From assembly GCA_934617065.1 (NCBI GenBank), contig CAKTTY010000001.1, positions 186,001 through 250,000 of the forward strand: DNA of 64,000 nt, in the 5' to 3' direction. The notes under the pieces are model-generated. The model was not told where the DNA came from, made no database searches, and saw only the letters and a list, made by a program, of their open reading frames with translations. Shown piece by piece: positions 51,920 to 60,896 of the stretch. Position 1 is the stretch's first letter; each line of letters starts with the position of its first letter. Source of the stretch: an uncultured Eggerthellaceae bacterium. GTDB lineage: Bacteria; Actinomycetota; Coriobacteriia; Coriobacteriales; Eggerthellaceae. A program made the position numbers and the translations under genes.

Positions 51920-53200
51920 ATGAGCGAATCTTTGGCCACAACCTGTGTGCAGGGCGGCTATCGTCCTGGCGATGCCGAGCCTCGTCAGGTGCCAATTTAT
52001 CAATCAACTACCTGGAAATATGATACAAGCGAGCATATGGGCCGTTTGTTCGATCTGGAAGAATCTGGATACTTCTATACCCGCCTGCAGAACCCTACAA
52101 ACGACTTCGTTGCTGCAAAAATCTGTGAGCTGGAAGGTGGCAGCGCCGCAATGCTCACTTCATCGGGGCAGGCAGCAAATTTCTTCGCCGTGTTCAATAT
52201 CGCCGGGCAGGGCGACCATGTAGTGGCTTCTTCGGCGATTTACGGCGGTACGTACAATTTGCTGTGCCACACCATGGCACGCATGGGTCTGGAGTGCACG
52301 TTTGTTTCTCCCGACTGCTCTGACGATGAGCTCGAAGCAGCATTTCGCCCGAACACCAAAGCGGTTTTCGGCGAAACCATTGCGAACCCAGCACTTAACG
52401 TTTTGGATATTGAGCGTTTTGCCAATGCGGCTCATGCGCATGGTGTGCCGCTGATCGTGGACAACACGTTCCCCACGCCGGTAAATTGCCGTCCCTTCGA
52501 ATGGGGCGCTGATATCGTCACCCATTCCACCACGAAATACATGGACGGCCACGGTGCTGGTGTTGGCGGCTGCATTGTTGATTCCGGCAAGTTTGACTGG
52601 AACGCTCATGCTGATAAGTTCCCCGGTCTTACTACGCCCGACGAAAGCTATCATGGCGTGGTGTACACCGAGCGCTTCGGGCTGGAAGGCGCGTTTATCA
52701 CCAAGGCTACCTCACAGCTTATGCGCGATTTTGGCTCTATTCAGTCGCCGCAGAATGCATTTCTGCTGAACATGGGCTTGGAGAGCCTCCATGTTCGCAT
52801 GGCGCAGCACTGCAAGAACGGTCAGTCGGTTGCCGAGTTCCTCTCCAGCCACCCGAAAGTGGCATGGGTTCGTTACTGCGGCTTGCCCGATGACCCGAAT
52901 TATGATTTGGCGCAAAAGTACCTGCCCAATGGTTCATGCGGTGTTGTGAGCTTTGGCGTAAAGGGCGGGCGTGAAGCGGCAGAGCGCTTTATGGCCAACT
53001 TGAAGCTGGCGCAGATCGCTACCCATGTTGCCGACGCTCGTACCTGTGTTCTTCATCCTGCAAATGCAACTCATCGGCAGATGAATGACGAAGAGCTTGC
53101 TGCGGCAGGCATCAGCCCCGATCTCGTGCGTCTTTCGTGCGGTATCGAAGACACCGCTGACCTCATTGCCGATATCGATCAGGCTCTTTCGTTTGCGTAA
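51920..53200 (+). CDS. metY: O-acetylhomoserine aminocarboxypropyltransferase / sulfhydrylase
   Basis: This PLP enzyme of the Cys/Met-metabolism family makes homocysteine from O-acetylhomoserine and sulfide. The 426-residue protein has VPIYQSTTWKYD, YFYTRLQNPTNDFVAAKICELEGG, MLTSSGQAANFFAVFNI, the PLP lysine in HSTTKYMDGHGAGVGG (about 203) and RTCVLHPANATHRQMNDEEL near the end. The long form with FGLEGAF favours direct sulfhydrylation over cystathionine gamma-synthase. AAAGGA precedes the ATG at 51920. It is divergent from metA. Confidence 0.92.
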   Translation: MSESLATTCVQGGYRPGDAEPRQVPIYQSTTWKYDTSEHMGRLFDLEESGYFYTRLQNPTNDFVAAKICELEGGSAAMLTSSGQAANFFAVFNIAGQGDHVVASSAIYGGTYNLLCHTMARMGLECTFVSPDCSDDELEAAFRPNTKAVFGETIANPALNVLDIERFANAAHAHGVPLIVDNTFPTPVNCRPFEWGADIVTHSTTKYMDGHGAGVGGCIVDSGKFDWNAHADKFPGLTTPDESYHGVVYTERFGLEGAFITKATSQLMRDFGSIQSPQNAFLLNMGLESLHVRMAQHCKNGQSVAEFLSSHPKVAWVRYCGLPDDPNYDLAQKYLPNGSCGVVSFGVKGGREAAERFMANLKLAQIATHVADARTCVLHPANATHRQMNDEELAAAGISPDLVRLSCGIEDTADLIADIDQALSFA

Positions 53201-53265
53201 TCGATGCATCGGTGCAGATGCCGCGAAGTGAGGACTCCCCTATATAAGCGTTTGCTGCCGTGCAT

Positions 53266-53297
53266 GCCGCCCTCGACTCGTTCGGGGGCGGCTTTTT
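53266..53297 (+). terminator. Terminator of metY
   Basis: GCCGCCCTCGA and TCGGGGGCGGC form a stem with one G-T position around CTCGT, followed by TTTTT. Confidence 0.9.
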
Positions 53298-53309
53298 ATG
53301 GGTTGTGTA

Positions 53310-53315
53310 TATAAT
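53310..53315 (+). promoter_or_regulatory. TATAAT box upstream of the phosphatase gene
   Basis: TATAAT lies 88 bases before the ATG at 53403. No convincing -35 hexamer is found at 17 bases. Confidence 0.4.
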
Positions 53316-53402
53316 GGCAGGTAGTTTGGATCTGCGTGAATATTCGCGTTCACGCAAAGGCCCACCTATTGCAATCCATCAAGCTAGAGAGTTCCTTTCG
53401 CC

Positions 53403-54509
53403 ATGCGTGACGTACACTGCCATATTCTTCCTGGAGTAGATGATGGTGCTCGCACCATGCAGGAATCGCTGCTAATGCTTTCTGAGGCCATGAGGGCGGG
53501 CATTACTTCCATCGTATGCACGCCGCGATGCTGCGACCCTTGGTTCGACTTCTCGCGTATGTGGCAGGCTTATCTTCAGCTAAAGCGCCATGCGTCTGCT
53601 ATTCCTGGTGCACCCGAGCTTTCTATGGGCTTTGAAGTCGACTATCACAAATTGAAGAAGCTTGGGATGGACGCAGCTGTTCAGCTCGGCAACGACCAGG
53701 GGGAATTTTTACTGGAGCTTCCTCAAGGTACCCTGCCGCTCGATTGGGAATTCATGGTTCACAATCTGCAGCGCAAGGGTTTCAAGGTCATAATCGCCAA
53801 CCCAGAGCGATGCCGTGAAGTCCAGAAGGATCTCGATGTTGCGCGCCGTTTCGTTTCGGCTGGCTGTGAATTGCAGATTTCTGCGGACTGCATATATGGG
53901 GGCTTTCTAGATCCTTCGCGCCGCGCGGCGAAGAAGCTGGTGCAGGCTGGTTTGGTCCGCTACCTGGCCAGTGATGCCCGCCACCCTTCTGACTACGAGC
54001 TGTTCACCGAAGCAATGGAGTACTTCAAGCGTTTTGCTGATTCTGAGGCAATGGAGAACAAGAGCATAGAAGAGGTTGAACGCGAGTGCGCCGAGGCGGA
54101 AGCTCGTGCTGGCCAAAGGAGAAAAGGGCGCGGAACCGGCTCCGGTAGGGGGAAAGCGTCCGCTGGGGTGGACGGCTTTGCTCGTCAGGCTGCTGCAAGC
54201 GGTGAACGCTCCTTTGATTCTGAGGCGGAGACATATCGTAGTGCCATGGCTGCTATAGAAGGCATCGGCGGAAATGCGGAGAGTGTTGGGCCTCGGAGCG
54301 CTGCTGCGCCTAGTGTGGTTCGCTCTTCTGGGGGCCGAAGGGCCATGTCGGATAATTCTGCAGCCAACCCGGGGAAGCTGCCCCTCCCGGTTGAAGGCGG
54401 CACTGCGCGAGCGTCGTATCTTGAGCCAGCCGAGCGTTCTTCGGATGCGGCTCTCGACGCCATGTTCGATGACGTTCCCCTTCGTGGAAAGCATGCGCGA
54501 AGGGAATAG
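53403..54509 (+). CDS. CpsB/YwqE-like PHP-family phosphatase with long disordered tail
   Basis: The N-terminal about 225 residues are a PHP metallo-phosphoesterase of the capsule tyrosine-phosphatase type: RDVHCHILPGVDDGARTMQES (metal His), SIVCTPRC (TPH replaced by TPR), GFEVDY, FLLELPQGTLP, VIIANPERCREV and YLASDARHPSDY (Asp/His). The remaining about 140 residues are low-complexity, charged and probably disordered, roughly doubling the usual length of about 250. The partner tyrosine kinase is not in the window. The role may be in surface polysaccharide control. The Arg in place of the usual His of TPH could alter the metal site. Confidence 0.85.
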   Translation: MRDVHCHILPGVDDGARTMQESLLMLSEAMRAGITSIVCTPRCCDPWFDFSRMWQAYLQLKRHASAIPGAPELSMGFEVDYHKLKKLGMDAAVQLGNDQGEFLLELPQGTLPLDWEFMVHNLQRKGFKVIIANPERCREVQKDLDVARRFVSAGCELQISADCIYGGFLDPSRRAAKKLVQAGLVRYLASDARHPSDYELFTEAMEYFKRFADSEAMENKSIEEVERECAEAEARAGQRRKGRGTGSGRGKASAGVDGFARQAAASGERSFDSEAETYRSAMAAIEGIGGNAESVGPRSAAAPSVVRSSGGRRAMSDNSAANPGKLPLPVEGGTARASYLEPAERSSDAALDAMFDDVPLRGKHARRE

Positions 54510-55288
54510 GGCTTTTCGGAGCGCGGCTCTGCTTGCATGGATTAACGACGTTAATAAGTGGCCTCTCACCTCTATATATAGGATTCGCCTATAGATTAAT
54601 CTTCATTTATAGGTTTCTTTTCTGGGGCTCTGGTGCGACAATAAAACCGTTAGCGATACCGAAGCTAGCAGCTTTGTCGCATGCGCCCCACGCGATACCC
54701 CTCTCGCGCGCGGGCGCTTTTGTGTGTGAGGGGAATCCTTTCCTTGCTTTGCTTCTATAGAGCCATGCGTGCGCATGTTTCGCCTGCTTTTGCGTTGCGC
54801 TTTGCAAGGTCTAGCTGTGGCACTGTTCCTTGATTTGGCATCTCTTTGCACGGTGCTTGTTTTATAAGCATGCGTTGTAATTGCCGCAATTGTCGCCAGT
54901 CTCTTTTTTATGTCGGTTGGTTTATTCCGTGATCCTATTTCTTGCGCTTTGCAATCTGCCATCCCTTCTGGGCACGTCACATGAGCAACCTTCGAAAGCG
55001 CCGGGCGATCGGTTGTTTCTTTGGGGCATGCTCGCTGCGCGGGCGGGCGGTTATTTTTTGGCGGTGAGCGTTTTTCTTTGAAAATGTTATTGACGGCTAA
55101 CTTTTCTCTTGTTAAGTTAATCACGGTTAACTTAGAGGAAGCAAAACTTCCGGTGAAGAACTTCTACACCTCTTCATCGGCAATGTTCTCTTCGGGCTCA
55201 TATTGGGATGTTGCCACTGCTTTGTCCTTTTATTCGCCGGAAGTTGCGCCGACTCGAAATCTCTTGCTTTTGGACAGGAGTGTGAACG
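54510..55288. other. AT-rich intergenic region with several palindromes
   Basis: There is no supported gene in about 780 bases. Palindromes are ATTAACGACGTTAAT (54541-54555), TATAGG-N5-CCTATA (54577-54593) and TAAGTTAA-N6-TTAACTTA (about 55113-55134). The last overlaps TTGACG 17 bases upstream of TAAGTT, a weak promoter. Together with the hairpin at 55289 this could be a short regulated transcript. A 57-codon frame ending at 55326 has only a distant ribosome site and is not called. Confidence 0.45.
55113..55134. promoter_or_regulatory. Palindromic operator-like site
   Basis: TAAGTTAA and TTAACTTA are exact complements separated by TCACGG. A further CTAACTT lies about 20 bases upstream. Spacing and AT-rich half-sites resemble binding sites of dimeric winged-helix repressors. 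The regulator is not identified. Confidence 0.5.
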
Positions 55289-55320
55289 AGGAAGAACCCG
55301 CCATATGGCGGGTTCTTCCT
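55289..55320. terminator. Perfect 14-bp-arm hairpin
   Basis: AGGAAGAACCCGCC and GGCGGGTTCTTCCT flank ATAT, making a 32-base perfect palindrome, followed by GTTTAG on the plus strand. It separates the AT-rich region from the leftward VanZ gene and may end transcripts from both sides. Confidence 0.65.
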
Positions 55321-55400
55321 GTTTAGGCTGAGTGTGCGAGTTTGCAGGATTGGGAAATCGGGAACAAAGAAGGTTCGGCGGAATCCTCTGCTCTTCCGAT

Positions 55401-55871
55401 TTATTTATCGCTTGACGTCTTCGTTTTCCCGAATCCGAAACGGGTTAGCGCAGCACCAACAAGAGTCGCGACGGTATCTACCGCCCAATCGGCGGGGTCG
55501 CAGCTTCGGCTGGGGACGAATAGCTGATGCCACTCGTCGGTTACGCCGTAGAGGCTTCCGATGGCCAATGCCGCGAGAAGCGCGGTGCGAGGGTTTAGGT
55601 GAAAGCGCAGCGCGTTGAACAGCAGCGCGCCGAAAATAAGGTACTCGGTGAAATGGCCAACAGGTGAAACGTCAACTTCATGGCCGAATACCCACTGAGC
55701 GCCTGTTGTCAGCATGCCCTTGATTGCCGAGATGATGCCGAGTCCGCTGTTTATCGATTCGCCGGTATTGGCGGACATCCAGAAAATCATTGCTGCCATA
55801 GCGGCAACTGCTAACCAGCTAAGGATAATTTTCGCAGAGCGGGAAAGGTGATGGGTTGAGCAAGCGTTCAT
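55401..55871 (-). CDS. VanZ-like family membrane protein
   Basis: The 156-residue protein has four or five membrane helices. The VanZ-like signature is clear: AMIFWMSANTGESI in the first helix region, VGHFTEYLIFGALLFNAL and YGVTDEWHQLFVPSRSCDPADWAVDTVATLVGA. VanZ of enterococci gives low teicoplanin resistance, but chromosomal relatives are widespread with unknown roles, so no resistance is implied. GGAAGG lies five bases before the ATG at 55871. The much longer open frame upstream is a shadow of the divergent MFS gene. Confidence 0.9.
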   Translation of the reverse strand: MNACSTHHLSRSAKIILSWLAVAAMAAMIFWMSANTGESINSGLGIISAIKGMLTTGAQWVFGHEVDVSPVGHFTEYLIFGALLFNALRFHLNPRTALLAALAIGSLYGVTDEWHQLFVPSRSCDPADWAVDTVATLVGAALTRFGFGKTKTSSDK

Positions 55872-56009
55872 GAGTGCCTTCCAGGTAATGGGCTGCTGCC
55901 TTTTGCGTCGTTCAAGAGCACTAGTAGGGTACGCCATCGTGTTGTTGAGAGGGCGCAGTCCAGCGCTGCGGTAAGATAAATCACAGCATTTCATCACCAA
56001 GGAGGGATT

Positions 56010-57377
56010 TTGTTGGAAGAGGGCAAGCGGGCTCAAACACAGGTAATTGTGCTTATTGCCATCGTTATCCTTGGTTCGTGCTTGGGAAATCTTTCGCAAA
56101 CCGCGCTGAACGCCATGTTTTCCGGTATGGCGGCAGACTTTGGCGTTCAGATGGAACTTGGCCAGTGGGTTACTACGCTGTACATGCTGGTGCTGGGAAT
56201 CACCGTTCCCGCGGTTACCTACCTCATGCGCCGTTTTCCGCTGAAAAACGTGGTGCTGGCGGCATTGCTGCTGTTGGTGGTAGGCGCCGCTATCGATGTG
56301 GTGGCTCCTAGTTTCGAGGTGCTGGTAGCCGGTCGTGCTCTTCAGGCTGTATCGGCGGGCATAACCATGCCGATGATGATCAGTATCGTTATGACTTCCT
56401 TCCCACGCGATAAGCAGGCAACTGTTATGGGTATTGCGGGCATCGCTATGGGTTTTGCTCCCAATATCGGACCCACCATTGGCGGATGGATGATTGGGTT
56501 TGCTGGGTGGCGCAGCTTTTTCGTGGCGCTGTTTGCCTGCGCGTTGGTTCTCCTGCTTCTTGCTGCGGTATTGGTTGCGCGCCGTCCTCAGGCGAATTCG
56601 TCTGCAAGGCTCGACGTTTTGTCGCTGGTGCTTTCCGCCTTGGGCTTCGGCGGTCTGCTGCTGGGATTTTCCAATGCTTCGAGCTTCGGATTGGCAAGCC
56701 CATATATTTGGGCTCCTGCAATTCTTGGCGTGTTGTTCTTGGCGCTGTATCTGCACAGGCAAAGGCGTATCGAGCATCCTCTTACCAATTTGCATATCTT
56801 CGATTCGTGGCGTTACCGTGTGAGCTTCTGGGCGGCAAACGCATTGTTCGCCAGTTTCATGGGCATCACGCTGATCATTCCGCTGTTCATTGAGAACCAG
56901 TGGGGAGGTACGGCGCTTCAGGCAGGGCTGGCTTTGCTGCCGGGCACGGTAGCGGCTTTCATCGTGAATCCCCTGGCTGGTTTGTTAGTGGACCGCATTG
57001 GGGCTCGTCCTGTTGTCGTGGTTGCTTCGGTGTTTCTGGCGGTTGGCGCACTTTCCATGGCATTCATCGACGAAGCAACTCCGTTCTGGGCTATTGTTGC
57101 GCTGCAGGGCGTACGCGCTACCGGTGTTTCGGGTTTGATTGGGCCGTTAACTTCGTGGGGCATGGCCGATTTGCCGCATGAGATCATGACCGATGGCTCT
57201 TCGTTTGGTACTGCGGTCCGTCAGGCGTGCGCATCTGTTGGCACGGCACTTATGGTATTCGCCATTGCCGCAGGGGCATCGGCGGGAATGTCTTTGGCGG
57301 GCTTCCATGCGGCGTTCGCTATCTCGGGTTTTTTTGCGGTGATGGTGCTTGGTCTTGCCGTTGCTCGCATTCGATAG
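56010..57377 (+). CDS. DHA2-type MFS efflux transporter
   Basis: The 455-residue drug/H+ antiporter-like protein has about 14 membrane helices. LGNLSQTALNAMFSGMAADFGVQMELGQWVTTLYMLVLGITVPAVTYLMRRF is the DHA2 start (QWVTTLYML), GRALQAVSAGITMPM is the central helix 4 motif, and GIAMGFAPNIGPTIGGWM is motif C of exporters. The start is TTG after AAGGAGG. It is divergent from vanZ and the substrate range is unknown. Confidence 0.9.
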   Translation: MLEEGKRAQTQVIVLIAIVILGSCLGNLSQTALNAMFSGMAADFGVQMELGQWVTTLYMLVLGITVPAVTYLMRRFPLKNVVLAALLLLVVGAAIDVVAPSFEVLVAGRALQAVSAGITMPMMISIVMTSFPRDKQATVMGIAGIAMGFAPNIGPTIGGWMIGFAGWRSFFVALFACALVLLLLAAVLVARRPQANSSARLDVLSLVLSALGFGGLLLGFSNASSFGLASPYIWAPAILGVLFLALYLHRQRRIEHPLTNLHIFDSWRYRVSFWAANALFASFMGITLIIPLFIENQWGGTALQAGLALLPGTVAAFIVNPLAGLLVDRIGARPVVVVASVFLAVGALSMAFIDEATPFWAIVALQGVRATGVSGLIGPLTSWGMADLPHEIMTDGSSFGTAVRQACASVGTALMVFAIAAGASAGMSLAGFHAAFAISGFFAVMVLGLAVARIR

Positions 57378-57479
57378 ATGTGTGCATTGCTGAAGCGAAA
57401 ACTGGAACGGTCTGTGTCGAATTGCGGGGAAGCGCAAAAATTCTTTCGCAGCTCTCTTTTCGTGCGCTGTTTGCGTGGG

Positions 57480-57485
57480 TAGAAT
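57480..57485 (+). promoter_or_regulatory. -10 box directly before the acetyltransferase ATG
   Basis: TAGAAT ends seven bases before the ATG at 57493, so the transcript would begin at or beside the start codon. Confidence 0.4.
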
Positions 57486-57492
57486 ACGTCCC

Positions 57493-58098
57493 ATGGATAC
57501 TGAAATTAAAATACGCATGGCAACGAAGGAAGACGCTCCCGCGTTGCTGGAAATCTACACTCCTTACGTTCTCGAAACGGCGGTAACGTTCGAAATCGAA
57601 CCGCCCTCGTTGGAGGAGTTCTCCGCGCGTATCGCGCGCGTTCTTGAGCGTTACCCTTACATCGTGGCCGAAAAGGATGGCCTTATTCTTGGCTATGCCT
57701 ACGCTCAGGCGTTCCGCCCGCGTGCGGCATATTCCCATTCTGCCGAAACCTCGATTTACGTTCGCAAGGACCTGCGAAGCCGTGGCTTGGGTCGTCGTAT
57801 GTACGAAGCGCTAGCCAAGCTGCTGCTGTTGCAAAACGTATTCAATATGGAGGCATGCATCGCTCATTGCGATCCTGCCGATGAATACGTGCCCGCAACA
57901 AGCCGTCTTTTCCATGCTCGCTTGGGCTTTGAACATGCAGGCCGCTTCAACAAATGTGCACTGAAGTTCGGCCGCTGGTACGACATGATCTGGATGGAGC
58001 GTATTTTGGCGAAGCCTGCGGCTCAGGAAACCAGTCCTTTCCGTCCTTTGCCTGATATCGATCAGCCTTATATCGACTCGATCTTGAATAGGGCGTAA
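57493..58098 (+). CDS. GNAT N-acetyltransferase (phosphinothricin acetyltransferase-like)
   Basis: The 201-residue protein transfers acetyl from acetyl-CoA to an amine. IRMATKEDAPALLEIYTPYVLETAVTFEIEPPSLEEF is characteristic of the Pat/YwnH group, VRKDLRSRGLGRRMYEALAKLL is the acetyl-CoA loop (R-x-x-G-x-G) and FHARLGFEHAGRFNKCALKFGRWYDMIWME is the conserved C-terminal stretch. Relatives often act on methionine sulfoximine or other toxic amino-acid analogues. TAGAAT ends seven bases before the ATG and no ribosome site is visible, so the mRNA may be leaderless. Confidence 0.9.
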   Translation: MDTEIKIRMATKEDAPALLEIYTPYVLETAVTFEIEPPSLEEFSARIARVLERYPYIVAEKDGLILGYAYAQAFRPRAAYSHSAETSIYVRKDLRSRGLGRRMYEALAKLLLLQNVFNMEACIAHCDPADEYVPATSRLFHARLGFEHAGRFNKCALKFGRWYDMIWMERILAKPAAQETSPFRPLPDIDQPYIDSILNRA

Positions 58099-58123
58099 TC
58101 ACTCTTTCCGTCCCACCGACTGC

Positions 58124-58151
58124 AAAGGCTGCCTTGTGCAGCCTTTTTTTT
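58124..58151 (+). terminator. Terminator of the acetyltransferase gene
   Basis: AAAGGCTGC and GCAGCCTTT pair around CTTGT, with a run of eight T. Confidence 0.94.
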
Positions 58152-58446
58152 GCGCCAGAAACAGGGCGGGTTTCTTCTGCGTAGCAACCGCAGGACGCCA
58201 GCATGCCTGAGGCGTCGCGGGGAACGATGAGACCAGTAGCGCCGCCGTCCATGGTAGGGTGCGGCGCGTGTGCGGGGCGTCGACGCGTTCGCTGCGGGGC
58301 TCACTGTCCGCTTGCGGGTGAAAGATGTCCGTCTGCGCGGTAAAACAGAGGGAGCTTTCTTCTGCCTCATTCGCTTCGGCACTTTAGTGTGCTATACTGC
58401 GGTCTGCTTTAGTTAAGTAAAGTCTTACCGCTGAAATGAGGTAGTA
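58152..58446. promoter_or_regulatory. Upstream region of the amino-acid ABC operon
   Basis: TGCTATACT at 58390-58398 is an extended -10 element, about 50 bases before the ATG. CTTTA-GTTAAG-TAAAG (58407-58422) lies just after the expected start site and could be an operator. The part before 58350 has no supported gene. Confidence 0.5.
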
Positions 58447-59265
58447 ATGAAGAAGAAGTTCCTTTCGGTGTTGGCCGTGGCTTGCGTTGCCTGCCTTTCT
58501 GCCGCCCTGCTTGCGGGTTGCTCGCAGCAGCAGTCCAGCTCCAATGACGGCAACCCCGCCGACAACAAGCTCATCGTGGGCTTCGATAACAGCTATCCAC
58601 CGTATGGCTTCATGGACGAGAACAACAACCCTACCGGTTTTGACCTTGACCTTGCTCAGGAAGTTGCCAACCGCAACGGTTGGGACATTGAGCTTTCTGC
58701 CATCGATTGGGATACCAAGGACGCTCAGCTGAACCAGGGCACCATCAACTGCATCTGGAACGGTTTCACCATGGAAGGCCGCGAAGATGACTACACCTTC
58801 TCCGAGCCGTACATGCTCAACGAGCAGGTAATCGTTGTTAAGAAGGACTCCGGCATCACGTCCCTTTCCGACCTTGCCGGCAAAACGGTGGTAACTCAGG
58901 CCGATTCTGCTGCACTCGACGTGCTCGAGGGCGACAAGAAGGACGTTGCCGATACTTTCAAGAGCCTGCAGACGCTTCCCGATTACAACAATGCATTTAT
59001 GCAGCTTGAGTCTGGCATGGTAGACGCTGTTGCTTGCGACCTTTCCATTGCTCAGTATCAGATTGCTGCTAAGCCCGACGCCTATCAGCAGCTTGATCCT
59101 CTGAGCAGCGAGCACTATGCCGTTGGCTTCAAGAAGGGCGATGATGCCCTGGCGGCTAAGGTTACCAGCACGCTGAAGGATATGTACAACGATGGCACAG
59201 TTGAAAAGCTCATCGAGAAGTACGCCGATTACGGCATGAGCGCTGAGAACTGGGTGCTTAAGTAA
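58447..59265 (+). CDS. Polar amino acid ABC transporter substrate-binding lipoprotein
   Basis: The 272-residue lipoprotein has signal and lipobox LLAGC (Cys at about residue 22). The mature family 3 fold shows NKLIVGFDNSYPPYGFMDENNNPTGFDLDLAQEVANRNG, the ligand-side TINCIWNGFTMEGREDDYTFSEPYM and DAVACDLSIAQYQI. The FTMEGREDDYTFSEPY type is frequent in cystine- or glutamine-class binders. It starts a complete importer operon with the permease and ATPase downstream. Confidence 0.95.
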   Translation: MKKKFLSVLAVACVACLSAALLAGCSQQQSSSNDGNPADNKLIVGFDNSYPPYGFMDENNNPTGFDLDLAQEVANRNGWDIELSAIDWDTKDAQLNQGTINCIWNGFTMEGREDDYTFSEPYMLNEQVIVVKKDSGITSLSDLAGKTVVTQADSAALDVLEGDKKDVADTFKSLQTLPDYNNAFMQLESGMVDAVACDLSIAQYQIAAKPDAYQQLDPLSSEHYAVGFKKGDDALAAKVTSTLKDMYNDGTVEKLIEKYADYGMSAENWVLK

Positions 59266-59340
59266 GGAAAACAAAGCGAGTCTGCGCTCTTCTTCGTCCT
59301 CTTTGGATGCTGGTGCAAGAGCGGTGATCTCGACAATGCT

Positions 59341-59370
59341 GGGCGGAAGGCTACCCCTTCCGCCCTTTGT
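59341..59370 (+). terminator. Attenuating hairpin after the binding-protein gene
   Basis: GGGCGGAAGG and CCTTCCGCCC form a perfect 10-bp stem with a CTACC loop and only TTTGTTG after it. This is a typical partial terminator that keeps binding protein in excess over the membrane components. Confidence 0.8.
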
Positions 59371-59414
59371 TGCGTTCAGCGGCTGAATCGCATGGCGCAT
59401 GAAGGAGGAAGATT

Positions 59415-60068
59415 ATGGAGCTTGGCGTTATGGTTGGCGCCTTGGTGGATGGCTTGGGGCTTTCCGCCTGGATTTTCGTAGTTACGCTGGTTGGCTCTTT
59501 GCCGCTGGGCGTTGTGGTTGCCTTGTGTCGAATGAGCTCATTCAAGCCGCTATCGCTGCTTGCCCAGTTCTACATTTCCATTCTGCGTGGCACCCCGCTG
59601 ATGTTGCAGCTGATGGCCTTCATGTTCGGTCCGTATTATCTGCTGGGAATGAATATGGGTACCGACTGGAAATTCGGTGCTTGCGCCGTGGGCTTCATCT
59701 TGAACTATTCGGCTTATTTTGCTGAAATCTACCGTTCGGGCATTCAGTCGATTCCAAAGGGCCAGTACGAGGCTGCCTTGGTTTTGGGCTACTCCCGTTC
59801 GCAAACCTTCTTCAAGATCGTGTTGCCCCAGGTTATCAAGCGCATCTTGCCTGCGATGGGCAATGAGATCATCACCCTGGTAAAAGATACTTCTTTGGCA
59901 TTTGTATTGGGTATGGCGGAAATGTTCTCGGTTGCCAAGGCTCTTGCTGCAAGCAACGTGTCCATGATCCCTTATGCTATCGCGGCACTTATCTACTGGG
60001 TGTTCTGCCTCTTCATCGAATTCATTTTGGGGCGCGTGGAAAAGAAGCTTGCCTACTACCACGACTAG
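59415..60068 (+). CDS. Polar amino acid ABC transporter permease
   Basis: The 217-residue protein has five membrane helices. The HisMQ-type start (LVDGLGLSAWIFVVTLVGSLPLGVVVALCRMSS) and the EAA loop EAALVLGYSRSQTFFKIVLPQVIKRILPAMGNEIITLVKDTSLAFVLG are canonical for the polar amino acid family. AAGGAGG precedes the ATG. There is one permease gene, so it probably forms a homodimer. Confidence 0.95.
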   Translation: MELGVMVGALVDGLGLSAWIFVVTLVGSLPLGVVVALCRMSSFKPLSLLAQFYISILRGTPLMLQLMAFMFGPYYLLGMNMGTDWKFGACAVGFILNYSAYFAEIYRSGIQSIPKGQYEAALVLGYSRSQTFFKIVLPQVIKRILPAMGNEIITLVKDTSLAFVLGMAEMFSVAKALAASNVSMIPYAIAALIYWVFCLFIEFILGRVEKKLAYYHD

Positions 60069-60107
60069 CGTGTTGGCTTGAAGGATATGGGAAAAGGGGT
60101 TTCCTCT

Positions 60108-60890
60108 ATGGAGAATATGCCAGTTGTGAACCTGAGCCATGCGCGCAAGGCGTTTGGCAGCAACGAGGTTCTAAAAGATATTTCGCTTACGGTAAATCAG
60201 GGCGATGTGCTGTCCATCATTGGCCCTTCGGGCGGCGGCAAGTCCACGCTCCTGCGTTGCATGACGCTGCTTGAAACGCTGGACGCTGGCTCGCTTGCGT
60301 ATGGTGATGTGAAGGTTGCCGAAGCCGACTCCACGGGCAAAGCGGTGTATGGCGGCAAAGACGTGCTTGCCCAGGCTAAGAAACGCTACGGCCTGGTTTT
60401 CCAAAATTTCAATCTGTTCCCCCATTTTACGGTGCTGCAGAATGTGACCGATGCTTTGATCAGCGTGCAGAAGCGCCCAAAGGAAGAAGCGCTTGCTCGC
60501 GGACGCGAACTGCTTGCCAAGATGGGGCTCGCCGATAAGGAAGATATGGTTCCCTGCGAGCTTTCCGGCGGTCAGCAGCAGCGCGTTGCCATTGCCCGCG
60601 CTTTAGCTCTCGACCCTGATGTGCTGTTCTTCGACGAGCCCACATCCGCACTTGACCCCGAGCTTACGCAAGAGGTCCTGCGCGTTATTCGCGAGCTTGC
60701 CGATGAGCGTATGACCATGGTTATCGTGACGCATGAAATGGCCTTTGCTCGTGACGTTGCCGATCGCGTTGCGTTTATGGATGGCGGCGTTATTGTCGAA
60801 GAGGGTCCAGCCCAGCAGGTTATTAACAACCCGCAGCATAATCGCACCAAGGCATTCCTCGCGCGCTTCCAGGAAGGCGCAGCCGATTAA
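60108..60890 (+). CDS. Polar amino acid ABC transporter ATP-binding protein
   Basis: The 260-residue ATPase completes the importer. The Walker [14 protein letters not shown]-loop [19 protein letters not shown], signature [15 protein letters not shown], Walker [17 protein letters not shown] and H-loop [21 protein letters not shown] are intact and match the GlnQ/HisP group. AAAAGGGG sets the start at 60108. Frame upstream to 60078 lacks support. It is followed by a terminator hairpin. Confidence 0.96.
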   Translation: MENMPVVNLSHARKAFGSNEVLKDISLTVNQGDVLSIIGPSGGGKSTLLRCMTLLETLDAGSLAYGDVKVAEADSTGKAVYGGKDVLAQAKKRYGLVFQNFNLFPHFTVLQNVTDALISVQKRPKEEALARGRELLAKMGLADKEDMVPCELSGGQQQRVAIARALALDPDVLFFDEPTSALDPELTQEVLRVIRELADERMTMVIVTHEMAFARDVADRVAFMDGGVIVEEGPAQQVINNPQHNRTKAFLARFQEGAAD

Positions 60891-60896
60891 GTATTC

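Noticed and set aside
55156..55326. 57-codon frame (start GTG) in the AT-rich region
   Set aside because: The nearest ribosome-site-like GAGGAAG is too far from the GTG, and the end of the frame is the palindromic hairpin itself. It is left as a possibility only.
55872..56795. Open frame continuing the VanZ-like gene upstream to 56795
   Set aside because: The extension is antisense to the MFS gene, is Gln/His/Arg-rich without family likeness, and a good ribosome site marks the start at 55871.
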